DNA from: Paramyrothecium sp. XJ0827
Lineage: Eukaryota; Ascomycota; Sordariomycetes; Hypocreales; Stachybotryaceae
Assembly (NCBI GenBank): GCA_020881915.1
Contig: JAJFPB010000005.1
Coordinates: 744,001 to 808,000, forward strand
Reading direction: 5' to 3'
DNA length: 64,000 nucleotides
The translations under genes and the position numbers were made by a program. Shown piece by piece: positions 44,192 to 57,617 of the stretch; the stretch's first letter is position 1, and each line of letters begins with the position of its first letter. The notes under the pieces are model-generated. The model ran no database searches. It was given only the letters and a program-made list of their open reading frames with translations, and had not been told where the DNA came from.

Positions 44192-45969
44192 TCACATCTC
44201 GTGGATGATGTGGTTCCCGTGCATTTCTGGCACCACCGGCTCAGATCCCATCTCCTGCGGCGGCACCTCGTTCCAGACGTTTCCGATCGCCTCTCGCTCT
44301 CCGCGTGTTCGTGGCTTTTCCAGCAACTCGACTTCCGTCAATGTCGCTAAAGCTTTACCCCGAAGTCTTCGCCGCCACAGCCACAGAACCAGTCCGACGA
44401 GTGCTAGCAAGAAGAGCCCTCCACCTGTCGCTGCTCCTGCGATGATCCGTGTCATCGAAGCATCATCTTTCCTAGGTAATGTCGATGATTCGGGAGCTGA
44501 AGGCCTATCTGGCCCCTCCCCAGTCCCACCGGGGGTTTGACTCGGCTGCACTACAACGTCGTTCCCTCCAGCGTCTTCGCCTTCACAGCTCTTCGCCGTT
44601 TCCTCATCCAGCACTCGAACCAGCTTGCTCGTCCTCGATGGGTTCGCCCGCCAAAGAGTGAACGTCCCCGCGTCGTGGTTGACCATCAGATATGCCGCTG
44701 TGAGGAAATACCGTCCCAGTGTCGCCGGCTGGTTCGCGACGCGGTTGATCAACAGCTCCCGCGTCTCGTTCTTGAACCACCGCTGTCCGCTGTGACCAAT
44801 GTCTACAAATGGCACCAGGTACTGGTCGTTCGGGACGCGAATTTCGAGGCCGGACGTGAGATGAAATGTGATGTCCCCGTCAAACCTGCACTCATTGTCA
44901 GAGACCTGGGAAGCATTTCGGAATTGCGACTACTTACACATTATCGGCATCGAAGAGCTGCGCTGACCAGTGCAGACCGTACGACGGGCCTACACTACTT
45001 GTTAGGGTGGCGTTCTCAAATCTCTCCACGTACGAGCTTGGTGCCTCAAGCAGCAGCTGTCTCTGCGGCACGATGCAGCAAGGCAACGCTGTGTTTGGAG
45101 GCAGGATGCTCTCGTCGTTTCCGTTCCGGAAATTCACTCTGATATCAGACACCGTCACCTTCATCCCTGTCCAGCAACCAGACGAGCTGTCGTGATCATC
45201 AAAGATCAGTGGCGCCGTGTAGTTCTCCCCAATGACTCTATTCTCATCGTAACCGCCCAGCACGAGGGATCCATCGACAGGGTCATCGATCCACATGCGG
45301 CCCCAGGAAATGGACCACACGCGCGAAGCGATCTGGCCCGCGTCACGGAGCGTGTTGAGAATCGTCGAGTTCTTGCCGAGTCCGAGTGGATGTAGCATTG
45401 AGTAGCCGTGATCCCATGACAATCGAGGGATGCCAATAGGAAACCCTTCGATTGCCTCGGCTTTGCCTAGTTGGAACGTATCGGTGCCCCCAAGACCTGT
45501 TGAAATCAGCTTCCTGATGCCCAACTCGGATCCTCCATACGATGCTTCGTCCGCTGCGCCACCCGCCGCGACAACATTGTTTGACTTGCTGAAGGAGTCA
45601 GACTCCTCTTCATTGAACAACCTGCCCCTACGAATCCGACAGATCAGTTCGTTCCAGATGATACTACCATCGCAGTATGGCTCGTCATCGTAGATCCACG
45701 TGTTGTTCAACTCGCTGACGGTTTGTCAACATGACTGATGGCCGCGATTCTACATAGGGCACTCACGGCCAAGGCAGAAAGACCAAATTCTGCGGAGGGT
45801 TGCCGACTTTGGCTGCGACGCCCATCATGAGAGAATTCTCGATGTCAGGCAGCACCTGAATGTCTCGTATCGGCAGCTCTATTGGCTCCGCTGTGCAATC
45901 CGGCAAGCCGTAGGCTCGAGCCGCGAGAGCTGCGAGACAAAATGTCGACGAAATCTTGGCGTGACGCAT
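44192..45969 (-). CDS. Membrane-anchored pepsin-like protein, apparent pseudo-protease
   Basis: Three exons on the minus strand (45969-45767, 45714-44938, 44885-44192), 557 aa. A signal peptide (FCLAALAARAYG) is followed by a pepsin-fold start (NSLMMGVAAKVGNPPQNLVF). Where active enzymes have DTG(S) the sequence reads LPWPELNNTWIYDD, so the first catalytic Asp is not in place. DGSLVLGGYDENRVIGENYT is the typical central strand of fungal members. No clear second DTG/DSG is visible; the region with QLLLEAPSSYVERF takes its place. Near the C-terminus a Ser/Pro/Gly linker leads to a transmembrane helix (IIAGAATGGGLFLLALVGLVLWLW), a basic stop-transfer RRRLRG and a cytosolic tail. I expect a plasma-membrane or wall protein with a sensor or binding role rather than proteolysis. 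A divergent active site is the alternative. Confidence 0.85.
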
Positions 45970-46661
45970 CGTCAAAAGGATGAGTTTTGCTTTGTTTCCT
46001 AGGAGTGTGTCCTGGAAGAGCCTGCAAGGCGAGCCATGGTCTCATGATAGGAGTCCTGGCAAAGCAAGGCAGACAAGGCTGTACTACCCACCAAGCGCAC
46101 TCAAAGGCAGTTTTCGTGTTATCGCGTTAGTACATTCTGAGGGCTTTCCGATAATCCTGCAGGTTCTTGTATGAACATTACCCTACGCCTCATCGTTGTC
46201 GGCCTCCGTGCTTGGCTTGCTGCGGTCCAGTCCGGGATCGAGTCCAAAATTACAGCTCGTTGAGCATGCTTGGGCAAGCACCGCGTTAAGTGCCTTTCGC
46301 TGCTAAATTTCCTTTTCATCTTCTTATTGATTCGAAAGGTGCCTAGAAAAGAAGGCGGTCGGCCGTTCCGGCTGGCGAGTTGGAGGGTGTGACAGGTGTA
46401 CCCTCGGAAGTGAGACAAGGGAGAGGCGTTGATGAATCCTCACTCTGCCTTCTCCTCTCTATCTCAACTCACCCGCGCTCAAAAACGTGCCACCGACACT
46501 ACGGTCGCCTGGGCTGCCTTGACGTATGTGCTGAGTCGACGACAGTGTCGCACAAACCACGCAGATTTGTTTCTCACTAAAAAGTGTCGATATCTCCGTC
46601 AGTGGTGGTCCATACTCTCCCGGCTCAATGCCCATCTTGGTCTCTCACTGTATCCTCGACC
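45970..46661. other. Divergent promoter, protease-like / mannosidase genes
   Basis: 692 bp between opposing starts. No gene seen. Short frames overlap on both strands. Confidence 0.6.
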
Positions 46662-48384
<1,723 letters not shown>

Positions 48385-51384
48385 GAATTGTGGGAGGAAA
48401 CGCGAGGTTTCCCACATGGTCTAGGCCAACTTTGATGCACTCAGAAAGAGAGAGCGAGGTCTGTTCATGGGACCGAATGAGCCACTGCCTGGCGAACCAA
48501 GGAGGATATTGAGAGGGGACAGAGCATACCAGACACCGGTGAACCGCACCCTATGTGAAGTAGGCCGCTGAAGGCTAGCAAGTTATCGACAATGCTACGT
48601 TGGCTACTTTACTGCTGCTGCCTAATGTAGGTGATTTCTTTAGCTACAGCGAAGCTTATCGTGAGGTGTGAATTTGACCTTTGCGTCGTGGCAGCGGAAA
48701 CTCTGACCTTTACGTTGCTAGGCATGGTATGCATCAGCCGGAAGCATTGTAATCACCATCACAGTATTCTTCAACGTTAAGGCTCGCAGCAGCAGAGTCT
48801 CCGTGAGTCCGTGTTACGTAAATCACACTCCTAAGCTCCGTGCCGGCATCATCAAATGTTGGCCATGACTCGAAAAGCGCATCCTGCATCACCGAATTGA
48901 GAAACCTCACGTACAGCTCGCCACTCAACAAAGCCTAACTCAATCAAATCAAGTTTGCATTGCCCGAACCATCCCGAATGAAATTCTTCCTGCAACTAAA
49001 TACATGCACACCATGCCCTCCATTCCCTTCCTACCCACCCAGTCAATCTTCAATGCTCCTCTCGGGGCTCAGAGTTACCACGGGTATGAATATTCGCTTC
49101 ATCATTGGGGGTCGAGGATCGGGGTTCGAGGGTCGGGGGAAGGTCTCTTGATGCATCAGATCATCAATGCAAACCTAAAAGGGTTCCAAAAAGTGGGTGT
49201 CAGCCGAAGCTGACATTGTGGGCTGTCTCCCGCTCAGTAAAAATGGGGTGTCCTCATGGACCGCAGTCCTTAGGATCGTAACAAAAATCATTACCGCGGG
49301 GTCCTCACCTTTCAAAGCTATCGTATGGAGTTGCAAAGCAACACTCGGTAGCTCTGATCGAAGCCTACTGCATGCCCAATGATGAGACTCGTGTCCACAC
49401 GCGGCAAGCTGTTGACACTAATATTCTGAGGGCATCGGTGCACAACCGGTGTTGTTGGCGGAGGACGAGGTTGGGATATGGGAACACGTCGTCAACAAGC
49501 AAGTGCTTGTTGGTTCTGTCTAATCACGGCTGGTCAGTGGCTTCTCAAGCGAGGGCAGACGGGCATTCTTACCAGTCTGGCAGCAGTCCATGATATCTCG
49601 GCGGTCGACGGGCAGCGTGAGATTAGACTGTTCCAGGGTCAGTACACGGGAAACAAGCCAAAATGCTGCGGCAAAGGGAAGATTACCCACAATCCCATAT
49701 CAGTGGGCTGCTCGGGTTCGCTTGGTGGTGCAGAGCTGCAGAATGGCATCTCTGAATAGACATGGCGAAGGATGTGAAGAAGACCAGGAGTCTCGGGAGA
49801 AAAGCAGATGTTGAGGATGGCAGATGTTGAGGAGAAGAAGTGGAAAAAAAGGACGAAGACAGCCAGGCCAGTTCATATACAGGCAAAGGGCCCGTCCGAC
49901 TCTGCCTGCTCTTACTGCGTCTCCGGTTTCCCAACAATCAACGAGTCGAGTGGCTTGGAAGGGCAAGAGGCGGACAAGAGCCGGCCAAATCCATTCGGTG
50001 GCAAGAGTCTACAGCAATCACTGCACATGAGCTTTCCGGATGGGCATCACCTTCGAATTTGTCTGGATAGGGTAGCTACTCCGGAAGGCAACGGTAAGGA
50101 GACACGAGACTTTCTACCAAATGCTTCGGCATGCGGCGCTTACCCGGTTGCGATGGAGCGAGTGCTTCCCAGGAGACTAGATATTCTCGAAAGGCACGAG
50201 GCGCGGCATTTCGGTAACATTCGAGCACGCTTGCCAGGTCTTGCCTCCAATGTCCTCCCTCCTCGCCATTTGACTACAATACGTGCCTGCCTCTCGTACG
50301 GAGCCGGCAAGTAATCTACTTGACGCAAAAACAGTCGGGGAGCATAGAAAGAGCCAACACGAGCGCAATTTGCGGTACTCCTACGACTGCGATGCAACGT
50401 GTCAAGTAAGCTACCGACCTCAGATAGTTTTGCCGGCAGACAGTATCTGCATGGGCTAGCTACCCGCTGCTTTACCCAGTCTCCATGCACTTCTTTCCGC
50501 ATGAGACAGCTGAGAAACCTTACCATTCAGTTGAATTCATCTCTACTACACGAGCCTACGAGGTTGCCATTGATCTGATCGCGTTATCTCCCACCCTCCA
50601 GTACTGCAACAGTGGCTGTATTCGCAAAGGCCGCAGATACATGTCCCAACGCCAAGAATAAAATCACATGATCAGTTTTCTTATACCAGTTTCCCTTTTG
50701 GGTACAACGTAGCCTCTCTAATCTAAGAATGATAGCATCGAGTTAGAAAGGCTCAAGAATGCGTATGCAGGACAACGACCATGTCTTGGGCGTTTCGCCA
50801 ACTGCACTGGCGACACGAGGGCTGCTGATGCACTCGGGCGAGAAACTGTAGGGACGGTTCGTGTGCATTTTCCGTTATCATTAATGGCGGTTGTTAGAGA
50901 TGTCTAATAACCAACTGTGTCACGACATCTGCCGAGGTAAGTCGAACTTGGAGCGATGAGCTGAAACCTGTCACATTTAGCTGCCGAGAGCTTTACCTGG
51001 GGCTGCTGATATAGCATTATGTACTGTAACTCTGAACGATTCAGAGTAATACTTATCGATGGACTACGACCTTCCAGCATCATGATTGGTGTTGAACGTC
51101 AATTGATTGTGGGTTGTTCTGCCTGCCCCCGGAGCTTTTGGCCGTTCGCAGTGTGCGTCCACCACTCATCTGATTTAGCATGGTCCACCCGGGCATATGG
51201 TGACTTTAAAGAAGAGCTTAGATGGCGATGAATATATGTCGGGAATTAAATGGATGAGGTGGTGTAGCTGCAGGGTAATTATGTTGTAGTCTGACGACCC
51301 CTGAGGTTTGGGCGTACCCCGGCTCACATCTACAAACCCGTGGGGCAGATGAACTATAATAATGGAGTCCAAATCACAACATCA
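48385..51384. other. Intergenic region, 3 kb
   Basis: No convincing gene. The longest frame (49808-50314, plus, 168 codons) overlaps others and has no domain. Composition is mixed with no repeat family recognised. It ends at the intron-containing tRNA gene. Confidence 0.5.
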
Positions 51385-51482
51385 GGGCGAATGGTTTAGT
51401 GGTATAATACTCCCTTAGCATGAGCTGAACTACTTCAGCACCTCTCTGGGAGTGGTCCGGGGTTCGATTCCCCGTTTGTCCA
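51385..51482 (+). tRNA. tA(AGC): tRNA with AGC (Ala) anticodon and a 26-nt intron
   Basis: Acceptor GGGCGAA pairs with TTTGTCC (two G-U pairs, one of them G3-U70, the classic alanine identity pair), discriminator A. D arm starts GTTTAGTGGTAT. Anticodon stem CTCCC/GGGAG with loop TTAGCA-T gives anticodon AGC. The intron follows position 37 at 51421-51446 and contains a GCTGAA-CTAC-TTCAGC hairpin. T stem CGGGG/CCCCG with loop TTCGATT. Mature length 72 nt. The D stem is weak (G-U, two U-A, U-U). The body resembles Pro- or Gly-type tRNAs (AGTGGTAT D loop) more than canonical tRNA-Ala, so a remoulded tRNA or pseudogene is possible. Confidence 0.75.
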
Positions 51483-52515
51483 GAACCAGCAGGTCTAGGA
51501 TCGGCCTTCTCTTTTTGCGCGGAGCGGTTTCGATTTTTAGCTTGGCCCAGTATTGTTCTCAAGCACAGTCTTGATTGGCCGGGAAAGGCTGTCTTTGAGA
51601 GCTGTGGCAATTCCATATTGGTGGATGTCTAACAAGGACCCACCGTCGTTTCTTAGCGGTCGAGTAAACGACGCAAGTCATGGCAGTAGCTTTCAGGGGC
51701 TCTTGAATTCTTTTCGAAAGGACCGCTGGGTTGTGTTTTTGCATCCGCAGTCCGGTTGACATGGTCACGAGCACTTGTGATGACTCGATGAGATTAACTG
51801 TAGCGGCGAGTTGGATGCGATTTCTGTCTTCGCTTGCTCACAACGTACCCCTGAAGTAGGATGAATCTCTCAATTTTGCCTCACGTTTTTAATTTTTACT
51901 CATTCAATTATTTAGTTCTGCTTTACCCCGTCCCGATTCCCTTGAAGATTATTGCGTAAATGTCATCTCTACCTATAACGAAAACAGCTCCTGATACCCA
52001 ACTTTTTGTTTGTCTAATCGAGTGCCTGAACCGAGGTGGATAAGCCACCAAGGGAGCTTGTACTCCGTACAGTGTGGCAAACAGTGACTCACATGTACGG
52101 GCCATGTGAGGTGGCTGACTGATCCACCTTCTCTGCCGCCTGCCGCCTGCCGCCCAAAGGGCAAACCGGCCTTGCCCTGCGCTCCTGAGCCAGCCAGGCC
52201 CCAGGCTCAGGCCCCCGCTAAAAATCCATGGTCCTGCAACGACACTCTCGCGGCACTTCCATCCACGTCCGCGACCAACAACCACCAAACAACTTCAACA
52301 TTTTTCCTCGCCTTTAAAGTAAGGTCGACAGCGGTGAAACCCTCCAACGCCATCTTCCCTCTTACATCACAGACTGCTTCTCTAGCATAGCATCGCGCGT
52401 AATTAGGAGCAAATTTCCGACTGTTTCCATAGGACATTTTGTCGCATTCAGCCTCGCTATTTCCAACCGAAGCGCTTCCAACATATTTGCACGCGTCGAC
52501 AGCAATCCCACAGCC
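51483..52515. other. Intergenic region upstream of rpb9
   Basis: About 1 kb: tRNA 3' flank, then the promoter and leader of rpb9 (C-rich from 52100). It contains a short CTGCCGC tandem (about 52132-52153). No gene seen. Confidence 0.6.
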
Positions 52516-53562
52516 ATGTCGACGCCCAGATCCACCACCTCCTACGAGGGCGCCTCGGCCGCTCCCAAGAAGTACGAGGAGATCAAGTTCACCTTCTGCC
52601 CGGAGTGCTCCAACCTGCTCTACCCCAAGGAGTCGGAAAAGGAGGCCCGCCTCACCTACCTCTGCCGGACGTGCCAGTACCAGGTCGTCGCCGACCAGTC
52701 CTGCGTCTTCCGCAACATCCTCAACTCCTCCCAAGGCGAGACGGCCGGCGTCACCCAGGACGTCGGCTCCGACCCCACGGTTAGTGATGCTCCGCCCGTT
52801 TCCTGTCTCTACTGCGGCAACTTCATCTTCTGCGCCGTCTGCGGCGTTCTGCACCCCGTCGTGACCTGCCACCCGAGCGCCGATGCCACCGTCAAGGACG
52901 CGGACCGCGACGGAAAGCTTGCACCCTGGGATGCCGACTACGACCCGTTTGCGGAGTACGACGAGGAGGACTACGAGGACGAGGAGACCTGCGACGAGAG
53001 CACCGAACAAAGCTACGTCAGCGACAGCGCCGATTCGTACGCCATGAGCGATCGCAGCTCTCCCGGGCCTATCTCCAACATATCTACCATCGTCGCCGAT
53101 CGATAAACATCTCACCATCTCACGCATATGATTTCACGAATTTTACTACAACTACGCTGGCTACGACCTCCATACCCTCAACAGCGTCCCATCGTCCGGC
53201 CGCTCCTTGGCAGCAGGCAGCGCGTGGTCTTTGAAGCATCTCATCGGGCTCGATTGGGCTCTTTTGCATTTCCTTTGAAGCTTCGTTTGCTCTTGTTCTT
53301 CCTCGAGAACTGCTGGCTGACATTGTCATTTCTCTACCGGACTATAGCTTCCGCGATCCAACAAGACGTGCCCCAGGTGCAACCACGACGAGGCCGTCTT
53401 TTTCCAGTCACAGCAGCGTAGCGCTGAGACCGGCATGGTGAGCAACGCCCTTGGGCTCTGCGGCCCTCTCTCCTTTTTTATCATGTTGATCAGCATGGCT
53501 AACCACGCGCGCTAAAGAAACTGTTCTACGTTTGTTGCGAGTGCGGTCATATCTTTAACTGA
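52516..53562 (+). CDS. rpb9: DNA-directed RNA polymerase II subunit Rpb9
   Basis: Pol II subunit with two zinc ribbons that acts in start-site choice, elongation and fidelity. Canonical splice form: exons 52516-52779, 53348-53437 and 53518-53562, 132 aa. Zn1 uses C28-x2-C31 and C50-x2-C53 ([21 protein letters not shown]). Exon 1 ends at DPT. Exon 2 starts [20 protein letters not shown] and exon 3 ends [13 protein letters not shown], giving Zn2 ligands near 96, 99, 124 and 127. The junction DPT-LPRS is the conserved linker. Intron 1 is unusually long (568 bp, GTTAGT...ACTATAG, branch GGCTGACATT) and begins with an in-frame coding-like extension (separate entry). Intron 2 is 80 bp with a GGCTAACC branch. 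The ribosomal protein gene uL14m converges on it. Confidence 0.93.
52780..53106 (+). other. In-frame coding-like extension inside rpb9 intron 1 (possible alternative C-terminus)
   Basis: If intron 1 is retained, translation continues 108 codons to a TAA at 53104-53106, making a 196-aa product. The extension contains [14 protein letters not shown] (C-x2-C-x5-C-x2-C), a later VTCHPS, and an acidic stretch ([18 protein letters not shown]) ending in a Ser-rich tail. By my reading about four of five codons end in C or G, like the flanking real exons and unlike the rest of the intron (53107-53347). Whether it is translated is not known. Confidence 0.5.
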
Positions 53563-54030
53563 GCGTTTGAGCTTGCGAGCAATTCGCGCTCACGTGTCAA
53601 CGGTGAAATAGAGGAAAAGCAGGGGTGGCATTGCATGGAGTTTCGGCGGCGCTTTATTTGTTTTATTTCGGCGTTTTTATCTCGAAGACAGCCACCAGAG
53701 CGGTGTGCTGTTGGTGTTATTCACTTGTTGGCGCTATGTTGCCCAAGCATTTAAATCAAATCACTGTTCTACATAATTCCCACTCCCTTGCAATTTATGG
53801 TGACCTCAACCTTGTAGCACGATGTGTGATATCTCGCCTGGTCCGGAGAAGAGTCTATATTCAGGTCTTAACGCCAGGCATATGCCGTAGTAGTCGTAAA
53901 TGTACATAACCCCATAGTCGTACAGTTTTGTTCCGCCGCGTGAAGCTGTCCAGCCGCGTGGTTTAGCCACCTCAGCAAACGCTCCCATCAACTCCAAATC
54001 TCCTACAACGCTACACAAAATACAGCCGGC
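53563..54030. other. Intergenic region between convergent genes
   Basis: 468 bp of A/T-richer 3' flanks. No gene seen. Confidence 0.6.
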
Positions 54031-54594
54031 TTACGCCTGCATGGGCGCCATGGACAGGATCTTGCTCCACTTCTTGCGCTTCAGCTCGTTGCCAACGACA
54101 CCGTTGATGCGGGAGCCGACGGGGTCGCCGGCCTTGTTGAGGAGGACGCAGGCGTTATCGTCGAAGCGCACGACGGAGCCGTCGCGGCGCTGGGAAGGAT
54201 AGCGCGTGCGGACGACGACGGCGTGGCGGATGTCGCCGCGCTTGACCTTGTTGGCGTTGGACATGCCCGTCATGCCGCTGGACGCGGAGCCGCGCTGCTC
54301 CTGGACGACGACGACGATTCGGTCACCTAGGCGAGGGTATGTTAGTGGCGGGAGCTCGCATTCGTCTGTTGTGAGAAGAGTCGACATCTGGAGGAGGAGG
54401 AGGAGGATGAGGATGGGAGAAGGACGGTCGTACCGATACGGGCGTGTCGCTTCTGGCCGATGACCAGGGCGCACTCGACGAGGGCGGCGCCCGAGTTGTC
54501 GATGCAGTTGAGAATTGTCTGGACAGCAAGTCGTTAGAATGGTTATCAACCCAATTCCAATCAAGGAATCCATGCTCACCTTTAATTGAATCAT
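54031..54594 (-). CDS. mrpl38: Mitochondrial ribosomal protein uL14m (L14 family)
   Basis: Large-subunit protein of the mitochondrial ribosome, binding near the peptidyl-transferase region. Three exons on the minus strand: 54594-54580 (15 nt, MIQLK), 54518-54434 and 54326-54031, giving 131 aa. The spliced order is MIQLK-TILNCIDNSGAALVECALV, RIGDRIVVVVQEQ, VKRGDIRHAVVVRTRYPSQR, GSVVRFDDNACVLLN, and SRINGVVGNELKRKKWSKIL. This matches bacterial/mitochondrial L14 rather than cytosolic uL14. There is no cleavable presequence, as for other small mitoribosomal L14 proteins. The gene is divergent from set9 (909 bp between starts). The yeast counterpart is Mrpl38. Confidence 0.93.
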   Translation of the reverse strand: MIQLKVSMDSLIGIGLITILTTCCPDNSQLHRQLGRRPRRVRPGHRPEATRPYRYDRPSPILILLLLLQMSTLLTTDECELPPLTYPRLGDRIVVVVQEQRGSASSGMTGMSNANKVKRGDIRHAVVVRTRYPSQRRDGSVVRFDDNACVLLNKAGDPVGSRINGVVGNELKRKKWSKILSMAPMQA

Positions 54595-55503
54595 CGTGAC
54601 GGGTACACCGGGTTACCTAGCTACAGTTTGTCGTCGTCGTCTTCTCGCTGGAGCTCCAAACTATCGCGAAGGGGAACTTTTCGAAGGTTTTCGACGTCAC
54701 GTGCAGCGGCCCGTGGCCATTCCCGATCGGGAAGCGGGCTGCTGTGAAACGCAAAATGCTGGGCCGCTAACCCCATCCTGGCGCTGCAACAACGTTATCG
54801 GCCAGCGCTGAGACTTTTCTGGGTGGTGCCAAGCTTCCGGTCGCCTGGCCAGCCGTGGCCGCGGGGGCGCTGGAATGCAGGCAGGCCCTGTAACTGGTGC
54901 TGTAGAGCGCCCGAAGGACCTGAAATCCTGCTAGGAGCTGTCTCACATCATCGGCGAGGTAACAATAGACTAACCTGTATCTCCCCTCCCCCTTTAGCGT
55001 TGCGTCCGTCTCTCTTCCCACTTTAGTATCGCCATGTCACTTTCCTCTCAGATTAGATGCCGCTCTCCTCACTTCCACATCTTCTGAGCTGAGGGAGGAA
55101 AAGGCTTCGGTCCTGGCTTGTTTCCTTTATCCGTCACGCTCCTTTCTCCTTGCTATTTTCTCTCGAGCCCCCAGCCCCCACGGCACGGATTCTGTTGCCC
55201 GGCGCATGGCCCTGGGTGCGTGGCATGACGTTTGAGAGGCTGAGCTGGCATTGAGCTCGTGCTGACCTGGTTGCGCGAGATTGCTGCAGAGGAGGCAGTC
55301 TGGGTGGTCCCAACCTGTCATTTGGCGGTGGTTTCGACGCCGATTTACAGAATTGTGAGCTCCGGAGGCCGGGGAACTGCTCGATCTGCCGGTTGCTGTG
55401 ATTATTCCCACTTGTTGAGCTGTGGTTCCAGAGTTTGGTTAAGCTGCCCTGCGGCCGCTCATCACAACTTGCTGCTGTCTTGAGCCCACCACACATCACG
55501 AGA
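54595..55503. other. Divergent promoter, uL14m / set9
   Basis: 909 bp between opposing start codons. No gene seen. Confidence 0.6.
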
Positions 55504-57617
55504 ATGCCTCCCTCAAAGAATGCCCATGCCACTGCCAAGAGGCAGCCGTTGACGCTGGCCCAGCTCTCGGCATACGACGACATTCTGACGGACGCCCTGG
55601 TTGATCATGTTAGTAGCACCATCTACTCGCAATCTCAGCGTGGGCGAGCTGAGCACACTGACTCTGTTGCCAGGCATTCTACTGGACCACCATCCCCAAG
55701 AACAAGTCGTCGTACCATCCCTCCCGCGGCGTGCGGGAAGAGGACATCACCCAGATCCTTCAGCAGGAGGTTGTTGTCAACAAGGATCTGGAGGCTGCCG
55801 AGAAGAGACTTCTTGCTACTGACGGGCTCAAGCGGTTCACGAATGGACTCAAGACGGAGAAGGAGAAGGAAGATTTCCGGCGGCACCTTCGACGCTACGT
55901 CCGGATCTACTCACCGGATTGTCCGTGGGAGGTCAACACCACCAACCGCTACACCATCGTGACCCACGAGGCCTCGGTGACGGCTAGGCGCTACATCAAA
56001 CGCAATGAGCCGATCAAGTACCTGTCCGGCATCCAGGTCAGCATCACGCCCGAGGAGGAGAAGGAGATTGCCGTCCGCAAGAAGGATTTCAGCCTCGTCG
56101 TCAGTTCCCGCAGCAAATGCACCAGCCTGTTCATGGGCCCAGCACGCTTCGCCAACCACGACTGCGACGCCAATGCGAAGCTCATGACGACCAGCCATGC
56201 CGGCATCGAGATTATCGCCACGCGGCCGATCGAGGTGGGCGAGGAGATCACCGTAACGTACGGCGAGAACTACTTTGGGGAGGATAACTGCGAGTGCCTG
56301 TGCAGGTCCTGCGAGGAGGCCTTGAGGAACGGATGGGCGCCCGCGGACGGTGCTGTCGCTGTGAAGACGAGTATAGAGGAGGACAAGCCGGAGAGTTATT
56401 CATTGCGCAGACGACGCAGGGATGAGAGCATCGGAGGTGCAAGCTCCCGGACGCCATCGGTCTGCCCTGACATGCGGCCACGCATTTCTAGGGCCCGGGG
56501 TAAGAGCTCAAGGCTGGGTATGGCCCGAGAAACTTCGGTGGTAGATTCGCCAGCGCCGGAGAGCCAAACCCGAGGCACAAAACGACCCAACGATGGCCTT
56601 TCGAGCCCACCGATTACGCCAGCAAAACGATTCAAGTATCAAATCGAACAGCCGTCCGTCGAGCCGGCTGTTTCTAGAGGAAGCTCGGTCAGCGGAAGCG
56701 TTTCTTCCAGCAGCGGGGATGTTATCGAAACCGATGCCACATCCCCAGAGAAGGAAACCCCAGAGCCGTCCTTCCAAACCCCCAATAAACATGCGGCACA
56801 GGGACTCGGAGATGTTGAAAGTCACGAGTTCAGCCTCGGCTCCGCTTTAGCCCCCGTGTCGCCACAAAGTCTGGACGGAGGTAGTCCTCTGAAGCAGCCG
56901 GGAGGCGAGGCCCAAGCCGCTGGCCTCAGAGCGAGGGACCTCTCGGCAATGTCCATCAACTCGATACTCAATGCACCGCTTGACGACGATGTGCAGCACG
57001 AGGTGGTGCCGATCGCCGTCAGCATCGAGACGGTGGAGGACACCGAACCAGCGGCCTCTGAGGAGACACCGAAACGGAGGAAATACCAGCGCAGGGTCTT
57101 TATCAAGCAGTGCACCCCGCCCGCCCGGTCACGTACGCCTGGCGACTACTTACTCACGCCGCTATTACTGGCAGAACCCGAAATGGCATGGATCCAGTGC
57201 ACTGTTTGCCCGACCTATTTTGTTCAGCAGAACGCCTACTACACCCGATCATCGTGTCCTCGATGCGAAAGGCACTCGAAACTCTACGGCTACGTGTGGC
57301 CCAAGACGGACAAGGCGGGCCATTCGGACAAGGAGGAGAGAATCTTGGATCACCGGCTCATCCATCGGTTCCTGGATCCTGATGACGAACGCAGGGTCAG
57401 GGGCCGGAAGAGCATCATCAACCTTGACAGATCTGAGACGGAGATGGAGGAGCGAGGCCAGATCAAGGCGGAAGGCTCACGGCGGGGGAGACCGCTGCAG
57501 AGGGTCCCAACGAACGACAAGGGGCGGCAGTCAGTACAGGTGAAGATGGAGGAGGACTCTGGGCTGAGGCGCAGCGGTAGGATGAGGAGGGTGAGCAGCA
57601 AGCTCGTTGATGAATGA
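55504..57617 (+). CDS. set9: Histone H4 Lys20 methyltransferase Set9
   Basis: SUV420/KMT5-type methyltransferase of histone H4 K20, needed for DNA-damage checkpoint recruitment in fission yeast. Two exons (55504-55608, 55674-57617) give 682 aa. The intron junction joins DALVDH to AFYWTTIPKNKSSYHPSRG. An N-terminal helical domain precedes the SET domain (about residues 115-235): VTARRYIKRNEPIKYLSG, CTSLFMGPARFANHDCDANAKL (NHxC-type AdoMet/target motif) and GEEITVTYGENYFGEDNCEC, with the post-SET Cys (CLCRSC). The long C-terminal part is Ser/Pro-rich and disordered, then a Cys-containing segment (WIQCTVCPTYF...SSCPRCERHSKLYG) that looks like a small zinc site, and a basic end. The length is typical for Pezizomycotina Set9. 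Confidence 0.94.
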
